Positions 1 through 5,765 of a stretch of 9,208 nt of DNA are shown here, piece after piece. Below the pieces are notes generated by a model that was given only the letters and a program-made list of their open reading frames with translations, was not told where the DNA came from and made no database searches. Position numbers and translations under genes: made by a program. Source of the DNA: Bacteroidota bacterium (lineage in GTDB: Bacteria; Bacteroidota; Bacteroidia; Flavobacteriales; Flavobacteriaceae); the NCBI GenBank assembly GCA_018656255.1, contig JABHYI010000040.1, forward strand, positions 1-9,208, written 5' to 3'. Each line of letters starts with the position of its first letter. Positions within the stretch are counted from its first letter, which is position 1.

Positions 1-174
1 GATTGGAACGTGAGTAATGTAACTAATATGGATGGTATGTTTCGAGGGGCTAGTTCTTTCAATAAAGACCTAAGTTCTTGGAGTGTTGATGGTGTTACAG
101 ATTGTTATAATTTTAGCAACGGCGCTACCTCTTGGACACTACCTCAACCTAACTTTACTAACTGTACTCCTTAA
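1..174 (+). CDS. BspA-like (DUF285) repeat surface protein, C-terminal end only
   Basis: This is the last 57 codons of an open frame that enters from the left edge. It reads DWNVSNVTNMDGMF, then SFNKDLSSW, which is the ~25-residue DUF285 / BspA-type leucine-rich-like repeat (W-x-V-S-x-V-T-x-M-x-x-M-F followed by S-F-N-x-D-L-S-x-W). After that comes a short cap (CYNFSNGA...W...P.PNFTNCTP) and a TAA stop. In flavobacteria such caps commonly close DUF285 arrays. Proteins of this family are generally secreted or surface exposed and are linked to adhesion or protein binding. No type IX secretion C-terminal domain follows the repeat, so how this protein reaches the surface cannot be told from what is visible. 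The start, signal peptide and repeat number lie outside the window. A hairpin terminator begins 20 bp after the stop. The family call is well supported by the repeat pattern; the ligand is unknown. Confidence 0.85.
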   Translation, partial: DWNVSNVTNMDGMFRGASSFNKDLSSWSVDGVTDCYNFSNGATSWTLPQPNFTNCTP

Positions 175-180
175 AATTTT

Positions 181-219
181 AATAACTCCCAATAACCCTT
201 ACTATTTAGTAGGGGTTTT
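181..219 (+). repeat. Repeated terminator module, copy 1
   Basis: This 39-base block is repeated at 762-800 with a single difference (A at 191, T at 772). It holds AATAAC-type short units followed by the terminator hairpin. The identity extends upstream of the hairpin, so this is more than two terminators of similar shape. Confidence 0.85.
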
Positions 220-221
220 TT
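194..221 (+). terminator. Rho-independent terminator after the BspA-like gene
   Basis: An 11-bp stem, AACCCTTACTA / TAGTAGGGGTT with one T-G wobble pair, closes on a 2-base TT loop and runs into a T tract (216-221). It begins 20 bp after the BspA-like stop codon. The same hairpin recurs at 775-807 after the next gene. Confidence 0.8.
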
Positions 222-260
222 GTGTACCAAAGTTGTACCACACCGCTTTATCCTTTTGTT

Positions 261-268
261 TATATTTG
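261..268 (+). promoter_or_regulatory. Candidate Bacteroidota -7 element for the lipoprotein gene
   Basis: TATATTTG matches the TAnnTTTG -7 consensus of Bacteroidota and lies 25 bases before the ATG at 294. The nearest upstream TTG (233-235) is 25 bases away, longer than usual, so the -33 element is uncertain. Confidence 0.5.
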
Positions 269-293
269 TTCAAAACATAAAACAATTTACATT

Positions 294-740
294 ATGAAAA
301 AACTACTCTACCTTTTTTTAACTTTACTTATCGTTGGGTGTAGTGGTGATGATGACAGCAATAGTAACAACTCAATTGTTGGTAATTGGCAAATTTCTGA
401 CTGCCCTGGATGTGACTTTAGCGATGAAGACCTCGCAGATTTTTATGAGTGCTTTCTAGAAGCAAGATTTGAATTTTTTGATGACCTTCCTGGTTCTTTG
501 CAAGAAGGTTGGTGGTATCAAGCGTACCTGAACAACAACGGGGATTGTATTGTTGCAGATGAGGATGATGAAAACTCAATATTATTAAAGTGGGAGAACA
601 CTACAGATAATAATTATCTAATCTACTTTAAATACGTTGACTATAATGCACTTTGGTTAAATGCCTTAGTTAATGGGAATACATTAGAGTTTAGAGATTT
701 AGACGACAATGAACTTGTATTAGTTCTTTCTAGGCTTTAA
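294..740 (+). CDS. Small acidic lipoprotein, lipocalin-like, probably surface exposed
   Basis: A 148-residue protein starts at ATG 294 (MKKLLYLFLTLLIVGC). Starting there puts a short basic N-terminus and a hydrophobic stretch directly before the lipobox IVGC, with Cys16 as the lipidated residue. An upstream in-frame ATG at 222 would bury the signal peptide and precede the candidate promoter. The run S-G-D-D-D after Cys16 resembles the acidic export signal that sends Bacteroidota lipoproteins to the cell surface. The mature part opens with SIVGNWQIS and ends in short beta-like strands (NTLEFRDL, ELVLVLSRL), as in small lipocalin-like lipoproteins. Four further cysteines (37, 40, 52, 85) could form two disulfides. 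Both flanking genes' ends carry the same terminator module, so the gene looks like an insertable cassette. The lipoprotein call is firm; the lipocalin-like fold is a pattern judgement and the function is unknown. Confidence 0.8.
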   Translation: MKKLLYLFLTLLIVGCSGDDDSNSNNSIVGNWQISDCPGCDFSDEDLADFYECFLEARFEFFDDLPGSLQEGWWYQAYLNNNGDCIVADEDDENSILLKWENTTDNNYLIYFKYVDYNALWLNALVNGNTLEFRDLDDNELVLVLSRL

Positions 741-761
741 TTAAACAGTTTTAATAACCCC

Positions 762-800
762 AATAACTCCCTATAACCCTTACTATTTAGTAGGGGTTTT
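762..800 (+). repeat. Repeated terminator module, copy 2
   Basis: This is the second copy of the block at 181-219, with one mismatch over 39 bases. It is preceded by an extra AATAACCCC unit (753-761), giving three tandem ~9-base AATAACCCC-like units before the hairpin instead of two. This copy follows the lipoprotein gene. Confidence 0.85.
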
Positions 801-807
801 CTTTTTT
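775..807 (+). terminator. Rho-independent terminator after the lipoprotein gene
   Basis: The same 11-bp stem and TT loop as at 194 (AACCCTTACTA / TAGTAGGGGTT) occur here, followed by a T-rich tail interrupted by one C (797-807). It starts 34 bp after the lipoprotein stop codon. Confidence 0.8.
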
Positions 808-828
808 AAAATTCCTCTTTAGAGCAGA

Positions 829-845
829 TATGTTGGCACAACATA
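829..845. repeat. 17-bp inverted repeat with 3-nt spacer
   Basis: TATGTTG-GCA-CAACATA is a perfect 7-bp inverted repeat around a 3-base centre. There is no T tract beside it and it is not within a gene, so a protein-binding site is more likely than a terminator. Confidence 0.6.
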
Positions 846-883
846 GGTTGTTAAAGATTGTAAAAGGCGAAAAGAACATAAAT

Positions 884-905
884 GTCTGTCAAAAGTCTGT
901 CAATT
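884..905. repeat. Two tandem 11-bp direct repeats
   Basis: GTCTGTCAAAA (884-894) is followed at once by GTCTGTCAATT (895-905), sharing the 9-base core GTCTGTCAA. The 11-base spacing is about one helical turn, so two protein molecules could bind the same DNA face, as with arm-type integrase or regulator sites. Confidence 0.6.
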
Positions 906-998
906 TTTAGTAGTTTTATGCTGTTCTTTGAGTTGTATAGATAAAAGTAGTGTAAGCCTTTTATAAGGTTTCACAACTGGCTAGCCCCCACAGACCAT

Positions 999-1030
999 AA
1001 AAAAAGCAACACCGACAAGATGTTGCTTTT
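999..1030 (-). terminator. Rho-independent terminator downstream of tRNA-Ala
   Basis: On the minus strand a 12-bp stem AAAAGCAACATC / GGTGTTGCTTTT (one wobble pair) closes on the loop TTGTC and runs into seven Ts. It begins only 3 bp after the mature tRNA 3' end, so it fits termination of the tRNA transcript, and of usp transcription if that reads through. Confidence 0.85.
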
Positions 1031-1033
1031 AAG

Positions 1034-1107
1034 TGGAGAATATCGGATTCGAACCGATGACCCTTTGACTGCCAGCCAAATGCTCTAGCCAACTGAGCTA
1101 ATCCCCC
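1034..1107 (-). tRNA. tRNA-Ala, anticodon GGC
   Basis: The minus strand folds as a complete cloverleaf. The acceptor is GGGGGAT / ATTCTCC with discriminator A, the D stem GCTC / GAGC, the anticodon stem TTTGG / TCAAA around loop CTGGCAG, and the T arm ATCGG-TTCGAAT-CCGAT. The anticodon at 34-36 is GGC (plus-strand 1071-1073), reading GCC/GCU alanine codons. The acceptor has G3-U70, the identity pair of alanyl-tRNA synthetase, which independently confirms alanine. CCA is not encoded. The 5' end is 13 bp after the stop codon of the upstream usp gene, with no clear promoter in between. Confidence 0.95.
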
Positions 1108-1120
1108 TTATTTATATTAA

Positions 1121-1876
1121 TTACTCGTGCTCTTTTAATATTAGCAGTGGCTTTGTTGTAAAAAACTGCTCTTTTAAAATAACTTCACTTTGGCGCAGTA
1201 ACTTTTTAAAGAAGCCGCCTGTGTCTTTTCTTCTCAACACACATAACATTTCTGGACTTAAGGCGTTAAAATGCTCTACAATACCTTGAAAAACTGTTGC
1301 GTTCTCTGAGGTGATATCTCTGCTCATCAAGGCCTTTAATTCTGGCTTTATCTTACGATCATTACCAGAAGTATCTGGAGTAACTACCTGCAATAAATCC
1401 AGCTTGGCATGAAACATATCTATAAGCGCCTTTAATGTTTGTGATGCCTTTGTGGTTTCTATCTTAGAGTTTTTAAATGCAAATAGTATGGTATCTAATT
1501 TCCTGAAAAGATAGTTTGGGGGCACAATTAAAAGCGGAATATCTGTTTCTCGAATTATTTTTGTGGTAACCTTACCTAAATACACCTCATCTTTAATCTC
1601 AACACTTTGAGGAGACAGCACAATTAAATCTATTTTAAGACTCTTTGAGAGCTGAGAAACCCCTTCAAAAATATCTCCGCTGATGGTTTTAGAGACTACT
1701 TGAACATCTTTGGTGCTTACATTTTCTAACACCTCTTTTAGAATAAGCTCTGTGGCGAGTGTTTTGATACAAGTAACATAAATGCGGGCATTGGTCATGG
1801 CAGCAAAGCTGGTTGCATACCTAAGATTGTTAATGCCATTTTCAATAGATCCAATAGGAACAAGAATATTTTTCAT
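1121..1876 (-). CDS. Tandem-domain universal stress protein, paralogue 1
   Basis: A 251-residue cytosolic protein of the UspA superfamily. The first domain (about 1-119) has the usual opening MKNILVPIGS and the closing strand DIPLLIVP. The second (about 126-247) is more diverged. The nucleotide motif expected near residues 88-104 (G-x2-G-x9-G-S/T) is incomplete: the section reads LSPQSVEIKDEVYLGKVTT, keeping the late glycine but not the first two, which argues against canonical ATP binding. The second domain ends with a block shared with its neighbour: SENATVFQG, EHF, P-E-M-L-C-V-x-R-R-K, GFFKKL and TKPLL-L. It lies 70 bp downstream of its paralogue but has its own promoter (-7 at 1895-1902). 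Universal stress proteins typically respond to starvation or stress; the specific role here is unknown. Confidence 0.9.
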   Translation of the reverse strand: MKNILVPIGSIENGINNLRYATSFAAMTNARIYVTCIKTLATELILKEVLENVSTKDVQVVSKTISGDIFEGVSQLSKSLKIDLIVLSPQSVEIKDEVYLGKVTTKIIRETDIPLLIVPPNYLFRKLDTILFAFKNSKIETTKASQTLKALIDMFHAKLDLLQVVTPDTSGNDRKIKPELKALMSRDITSENATVFQGIVEHFNALSPEMLCVLRRKDTGGFFKKLLRQSEVILKEQFFTTKPLLILKEHE

Positions 1877-1894
1877 TTAATATTTTTAAGACTG

Positions 1895-1923
1895 CAAAAG
1901 TACAATTAATCTAGTTATTACAA
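1895..1923 (-). promoter_or_regulatory. Bacteroidota promoter of usp paralogue 1
   Basis: On the minus strand TTG (1923-1921), an 18-base spacer and TACTTTTG (1902-1895) match the TTG / TAnnTTTG pattern of Bacteroidota housekeeping promoters. The -7 box ends 18 bases before the start codon at 1876, leaving a leader of roughly a dozen bases. Confidence 0.75.
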
Positions 1924-1946
1924 GTGTTTTTAGTGTTTTACAGCTA

Positions 1947-2738
1947 CTACTGAGCAGAGAGCACTAGTAAAGGTTTTGAGGTATGAAACTCCTTTTTAAG
2001 TACCGCATTTTTACCCCATAATTTTTTAAAGAAACCCTGCTTGCGCCTAACAACACAAAGCATGTCTGGATTATGACTTTGGAAATGCTCTAACACCCCT
2101 TGAAACGTAGTAGCGTTTTCACTTTTGGTGTAAGATGTTTGTAGCTTTTGAAGTTTATTGCTCACACGCTGCATCTGTGGCGTACTCTCAGGGGTAGAGA
2201 CATGCAATAATTTTATTTCAGACCCGAAGTGAATCATGAATTTTTTTAATGGCTCTAACATACTTTTATGTTTAAAATTTCCGTCTTTAAAGGCCATTAA
2301 AATAGTTTCAGGACCTTTAAATACATCGCCCTCTGGCACGATAAGTACAGGAATGTTGGTATTTTTAACTAAGGTTCCTGTGGTTTTCCCTAGATATACC
2401 TCTTCTCTAATACTATTAGATTTTGGAGAAAGCACCATAAGGTCTATAGAAACATGCTTGTTAAAACGCACAACTGTTTCTAAAACACTCCCTTTTACAG
2501 GATGATCTATTACTGTAACTCCCTTTTTGTCTACTTTATCCAACACCTCTTGCAGCCTGTTTTCACAATCTTCCTTGATAATAGCATTTACCTTGGCAAG
2601 ACCTCCAACTTTAGAGAGCTCCCTAAAGGCAGAAAAAACATACACGTAGGCATCCCAATGGTAGGCAAGATCTATTGCATATTGTAAATTGCCTACAGCA
2701 TTATCATTGGATCCAATAGGTACTAATATATTTTTCAT
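1947..2738 (-). CDS. Tandem-domain universal stress protein, paralogue 2
   Basis: A 263-residue UspA-superfamily protein closely related to the next gene downstream. I chose ATG 2738 (MKNILVPIGS), which aligns with the paralogue's start; an in-frame ATG at 2768 lies within the candidate -7 box. Domain 1 (about 1-135) ends NIPVLIVP and domain 2 runs about 145-260. As in the paralogue, the ATP loop is degenerate (LSPKSNSIREEVYLGKTTG, residues 103-121), with no early glycines. The C-terminal block SENATTFQG-x5-HF, P-D-M-L-C-V-V-R-R-K, GFFKKL, KPLLVL is conserved between the two proteins, although glycines typical of this region are gone. The pair probably arose by tandem duplication. It is divergent from the GNAT gene with 45 bp between start codons. 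Confidence 0.9.
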   Translation of the reverse strand: MKNILVPIGSNDNAVGNLQYAIDLAYHWDAYVYVFSAFRELSKVGGLAKVNAIIKEDCENRLQEVLDKVDKKGVTVIDHPVKGSVLETVVRFNKHVSIDLMVLSPKSNSIREEVYLGKTTGTLVKNTNIPVLIVPEGDVFKGPETILMAFKDGNFKHKSMLEPLKKFMIHFGSEIKLLHVSTPESTPQMQRVSNKLQKLQTSYTKSENATTFQGVLEHFQSHNPDMLCVVRRKQGFFKKLWGKNAVLKKEFHTSKPLLVLSAQ

Positions 2739-2765
2739 AGAATTAGGTATATTTAAAAAATCGGA

Positions 2766-2773
2766 CAAAACTA
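2766..2773 (-). promoter_or_regulatory. Candidate -7 element for usp paralogue 2
   Basis: TAGTTTTG on the minus strand fits TAnnTTTG and lies 27 bases before ATG 2738. The closest TTG upstream (2800-2798) is 24 bases away and inside the divergent GNAT gene. The box overlaps the alternative start at 2768, which favours the shorter protein. Confidence 0.5.
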
Positions 2774-2783
2774 CATTATAAAT

Positions 2784-3284
2784 ATGATTAGAAAAGCCAA
2801 AGCATCAGAAATTGTTCAACTTATTTCTATTACCAAATCATGTGCCGCTCACATGATAGCAAATGACATCTATCAATGGAATGAAAGCTACCCCAACATT
2901 ACAGCCTTTGAGCAGGACTTTAATAGGGGAGAACTATATGTTTTATACGCCCAAAACACCTTAGTGGGCTGTATAACAATATCTAGTGTTAAAGACAGTG
3001 AGTATGATGCCATTTCTTGGCTCACTCAAGATACAAAACACTATTATATCCATAGATTGGCAATCTCTCCGGCATTTCAAAAACAAGGCCACGCAAGAAC
3101 CCTCATGGATTTTGCCGAATCTTTTGCAAAATCAAACGCGGGGGTATCTGTAAGATTAGACACCTTTAGCCAAAATAAACGCAACCAGCGTTTCTATGAA
3201 AATAGAGGCTATCAACCCCTGGGCAACATTTACTTTCCAAAACAAAGTCAGGACCCTTTTTATTGTTATGAACTTATTTTATAA
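2784..3284 (+). CDS. GNAT-family N-acetyltransferase
   Basis: A 166-residue protein with the GCN5-related acetyltransferase fold, transferring acetyl from acetyl-CoA to an amine. The acetyl-CoA-binding motif A is at about 88-111: YIHRLAISPAFQKQGHAR, with Q-K-Q-G-H-A as the pyrophosphate-binding loop. Motif B follows at 131-143 (NKRNQRFYENRGY), and the strand VSVRLDTF precedes it. The length is normal for a single-domain GNAT, and it has no signal peptide or membrane segment. The substrate cannot be predicted; free amino acids, polyamines, antibiotics or protein N-termini are all possible in this family. The MATE exporter starts 18 bp downstream on the same strand, so co-transcription is possible and detoxification is an attractive but unproven link. 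Confidence 0.9.
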   Translation: MIRKAKASEIVQLISITKSCAAHMIANDIYQWNESYPNITAFEQDFNRGELYVLYAQNTLVGCITISSVKDSEYDAISWLTQDTKHYYIHRLAISPAFQKQGHARTLMDFAESFAKSNAGVSVRLDTFSQNKRNQRFYENRGYQPLGNIYFPKQSQDPFYCYELIL

Positions 3285-3302
3285 TGTACTTTTACTCTCA
3301 CA

Positions 3303-4628
3303 ATGATTGACATTTCTTTTAAGCGCATACAGCAGCTAGCCATACCAGCTATAATTGCAGGTATTGCAGAGCCCATATTATCTAGTACAGACGCTGCCGT
3401 GGTTGGTAATATCCCTGAGTTTGGCACAGAATCTTTAGCGGCCGTAGGTATTGTTGGCGTATTTTTATCTGCTCTTATCTGGATTTTAGCTCAAACCCGA
3501 AGCGCCATTAGTGCCATTGTATCTCAAAATGTAGGCGCAGGAACCCTTGCAGATTTAAGGAGTTTTCCAGCCCAGGCCATTTTTTTTAACATACTATTGA
3601 GTCTAGTGGTGTTGGGCTCGACCTATTTTTTTGTGGAAGAAATTTTCACCTTGCTCAATGCAAAGGGTATGATTTTAGACTTAAGTATAGCCTATTACAA
3701 CATCAGGGTTTGGGGCTTTCCTTTAACGCTATTCACCTTTGCTGTTTTCGGACTCTTTAGAGGGCTGCAAAACACTTTTTGGCCCATGATAATTGCAGCC
3801 ATTGGAGCCGGTGTAAATATTGGTCTTGATTTTTTACTTGTATATGGTTTAGATGGTTTTGTTGCTCCTATGGGTGTTGTTGGTGCAGCGTGGGCAAGTT
3901 TAGTGGCTCAAGGGGTAATGGCACTACTATCTTTACTACTGGTATTAAAAAAAACCCAGGTGTCTTTACGCCTGGAGTTTCCATTACACCCACAAATTAA
4001 GCGTCTTGTAACTATGTGCGCTAATTTGTTTTTACGCTCTATAGCCCTAAACGTTGCTCTTATTCTCTCCACAAGAGAGGCTGCAGGGCTTGGCAAAGAG
4101 TATGTTGCAGTTCATACCATTGCCATGAATGTCTGGTTGTTTACAGCCTTTTTTCTAGACGGCTACGGCGCTGCTGGAAATATTTTAGGAGGCAGGCTTC
4201 TTGGAGCAAAAAACTATACTTCTCTATGGAAGTTAACCCAAAGAGTTACCGCCTACAATACCATTGTAGCTATAGTTTTAATGTTGGCCGGGGTGCTTTG
4301 TTACAACTATGTGGGGCTCATTTTCAATAAAGACCCTTTGGTGCTTAGTCTATTTACAGGGATGTTTTTTATGGTTTTAATTTGTTTGCCCTTTAACGCA
4401 ATAGCATTTACACTAGATGCAATTTTTAAAGGCCTAGGAGAAATGGCCTATTTAAGAAATGTATTGTTAGGGTCTACCTTTTTAGGTTTTATTCCTGTGC
4501 TATTACTATCAAACTACATGGGTTGGGGCCTTATAGGTATTTGGGCAGCAATAATTGTTTGGGTAGGCTGGAGAGCCGTTGCCCTAATTATTAAATACCG
4601 TAAAAAGTACCTGCCACTTGCTTGGTAA
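3303..4628 (+). CDS. MATE-family efflux transporter, DinF-like
   Basis: A 441-residue inner-membrane protein with about 12 hydrophobic segments, the normal size and topology of a MATE exporter that uses a Na+ or H+ gradient to expel cationic drugs or metabolites. Family features are the N-terminal IQQLAIPAIIAGIAEPI, then S-T-D-A-A-V-V-G (Asp30), matching the D-T-A-V-V-G signature of the DinF branch, and SQNVGAG at 74-80 after helix 2. The second half repeats this organisation: FLDGYGAAGNILGG and LLGAKN. No frameshift or truncation is seen. It starts 18 bp after the GNAT gene. A possible weak promoter, TTG (3263-3265) and TACTTTTA (3287-3294), would give an almost leaderless transcript, so it may be expressed both with and without the GNAT gene. 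The substrate is unknown. Confidence 0.92.
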   Translation: MIDISFKRIQQLAIPAIIAGIAEPILSSTDAAVVGNIPEFGTESLAAVGIVGVFLSALIWILAQTRSAISAIVSQNVGAGTLADLRSFPAQAIFFNILLSLVVLGSTYFFVEEIFTLLNAKGMILDLSIAYYNIRVWGFPLTLFTFAVFGLFRGLQNTFWPMIIAAIGAGVNIGLDFLLVYGLDGFVAPMGVVGAAWASLVAQGVMALLSLLLVLKKTQVSLRLEFPLHPQIKRLVTMCANLFLRSIALNVALILSTREAAGLGKEYVAVHTIAMNVWLFTAFFLDGYGAAGNILGGRLLGAKNYTSLWKLTQRVTAYNTIVAIVLMLAGVLCYNYVGLIFNKDPLVLSLFTGMFFMVLICLPFNAIAFTLDAIFKGLGEMAYLRNVLLGSTFLGFIPVLLLSNYMGWGLIGIWAAIIVWVGWRAVALIIKYRKKYLPLAW

Positions 4629-4654
4629 GTGTTCAAGGGGTTATTTAACATAAT

Positions 4655-4683
4655 ATTAAGTCGGTTTAGGAAACTGACTTGAT
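4655..4683. promoter_or_regulatory. Long dyad at the reductase promoter (operator or stem-loop)
   Basis: AAGTCGGTTT-AGG-AAACTGACTT (4658-4680) pairs over 10 bp with one G-T wobble around a 3-base loop, and weaker pairing extends it to 4655-4683. It ends where the -7 box TACTTTTG (4684-4691) begins and covers the -33 position. There is no T tract after it, so an operator is more likely than a terminator for the MATE gene, although the latter is not excluded. Confidence 0.55.
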
Positions 4684-4691
4684 TACTTTTG
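4684..4691 (+). promoter_or_regulatory. -7 element of the PaaE-like reductase gene
   Basis: TACTTTTG is a perfect TAnnTTTG match 17 bases before ATG 4709. There is no clear TTG at -33; that region is occupied by the dyad. The box lies downstream of the alternative TTG start at 4679, so translation should begin at 4709. Confidence 0.65.
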
Positions 4692-4708
4692 TAAAAAAAT
4701 TGAATTAT

Positions 4709-5758
4709 ATGAGCGATTTTCATGCCTTAAAAATATCAGAAATAAAACAAGTAACGCCCACCTCTGTAGCAGTTACTTTTGAAGTTCCTCAAGCGCTTAA
4801 AACTATTTTTAGTTTTATTGCAGGACAATATATTACATTAAAACACATCATAAACGGTGAGCAGGTAAGGCGCGCCTACTCTATTTGCAGCGCTCCTTCA
4901 AGCGGGCTTCTCACAGTAGGTATTAAAAAAGTAGAGAATGGTACATTTTCTGTCTATGCCAATGAGCAATTAGCAGTTGGTGATGTTTTAGAGGTAATGC
5001 CTCCACAAGGAACATTTACCCTTAATCCCAATTCTCAAGAGGCGCACCATATTGCCGCCTTTGCCGCAGGTAGTGGTATTACCCCAATACTATCCATTGC
5101 TCAAACAGCTCTAGAGCAGCAGTCTAACAGCACTTTTTTATTGGTCTACGGAAATCAAACAAAGCAGGAAGCTATGTTTTATGAAACTGTAGAGCAATTA
5201 AAGGCGCAGTTTCCAGAACAATTCTTTGTAGAATATATTTATAGCCGTTCTCAAGAAACCAACGCAGCTCGAGGCCGTATTGATAAAAACGTTGTTAGTT
5301 ATTACCTAGCTAATAAATACAAACAAACTTCTTTTGAAGACTTTTATGTATGTGGTCCAGAGGCCATGATTGATGAAGTTTCAAATACACTTGTAGCTTC
5401 AGGAGTTTCAAAACAGCACATACATTTCGAGCTTTTTACAACAACCCAGGCAGCTGTTCCCCAAACGGCGCAAGATGGCACAACGTCTATTTCTATTATT
5501 GTAGATGAAGTAACTGAACAATTCACAATGCCTCAAAATAAAACAATTCTAGAGGCTGCTTTAGAAAAACAATTGGATGCTCCATATTCTTGCCAAGGAG
5601 GTATTTGTAGCTCTTGTATTGGTAGAGTTATTGAGGGAAAAGCCGAAATGCGTCAAAACCAAATATTAACAGATAGTGAGGTTGCAGAGGGGCTCGTGCT
5701 TACCTGTCAAGCACATCCTGTTACTCCAACGGTAGTATTGGATTATGATGATATCTAG
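4709..5758 (+). CDS. PaaE-like FAD / NAD(P)H / 2Fe-2S oxidoreductase
   Basis: A 349-residue soluble electron-transfer protein with three modules. These are an FAD domain (about 5-105, with R-A-Y-S at 55-58), an NAD(P)H domain (about 113-243, with AAGSGITP at 119-126 and Y-V-C-G-P-E-A-M at 213-220) and a C-terminal plant-type ferredoxin domain (about 260-345). The four cluster cysteines are C295, C300, C303 and C333 (C-x4-C-x2-C...C). This order is that of PaaE, the reductase that feeds electrons to the phenylacetyl-CoA epoxidase, and of related oxygenase reductases. No other paa gene is in the window, so a stand-alone ferredoxin-NADP reductase role is equally possible. Start 4709 is chosen because the -7 box lies between it and the alternative TTG at 4679. 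Its stop codon is 7 bp from that of the convergent GT9 gene. Confidence 0.9.
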   Translation: MSDFHALKISEIKQVTPTSVAVTFEVPQALKTIFSFIAGQYITLKHIINGEQVRRAYSICSAPSSGLLTVGIKKVENGTFSVYANEQLAVGDVLEVMPPQGTFTLNPNSQEAHHIAAFAAGSGITPILSIAQTALEQQSNSTFLLVYGNQTKQEAMFYETVEQLKAQFPEQFFVEYIYSRSQETNAARGRIDKNVVSYYLANKYKQTSFEDFYVCGPEAMIDEVSNTLVASGVSKQHIHFELFTTTQAAVPQTAQDGTTSISIIVDEVTEQFTMPQNKTILEAALEKQLDAPYSCQGGICSSCIGRVIEGKAEMRQNQILTDSEVAEGLVLTCQAHPVTPTVVLDYDDI

Positions 5759-5765
5759 TAGCGAT

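Larger units (their letters stand above)
808..998. other. Gene-free stretch between lipoprotein gene and tRNA terminator
   Basis: No frame here looks like a gene; the open stretches are short and lack any recognisable domain. It holds a 17-bp inverted repeat (829-845) and an 11-bp tandem direct repeat (884-905). Its position next to the 3' end of a tRNA gene and beside accessory surface genes is what one expects of an island or phage attachment region. No integrase gene or copy of the tRNA 3' end is visible in the window. Confidence 0.4.

Noticed and set aside
83..280. Open frame of 65 codons overlapping the BspA-like end and the first terminator
   Set aside because: It is out of frame with the clear DUF285 coding sequence, runs through a terminator hairpin and has no recognisable domain.
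222..293. Upstream in-frame extension of the lipoprotein gene
   Set aside because: It would put 24 residues before the signal peptide and lipobox, and it contains the candidate -7 element.
882..956. Short plus-strand frame starting ATGTCTGTC in the gene-free stretch
   Set aside because: About 25 codons, largely made of the direct repeats, with no domain or translation signal to support it.
2236..2687. Plus-strand open frames opposite the second usp gene
   Set aside because: Both lie wholly inside the well-supported minus-strand usp gene and show no domain; they are antisense shadows.
4679..4708. TTG start giving the reductase ten extra residues
   Set aside because: The -7 box TACTTTTG lies inside this extension, so the transcript should begin after it; the extra residues add nothing to the FAD domain.
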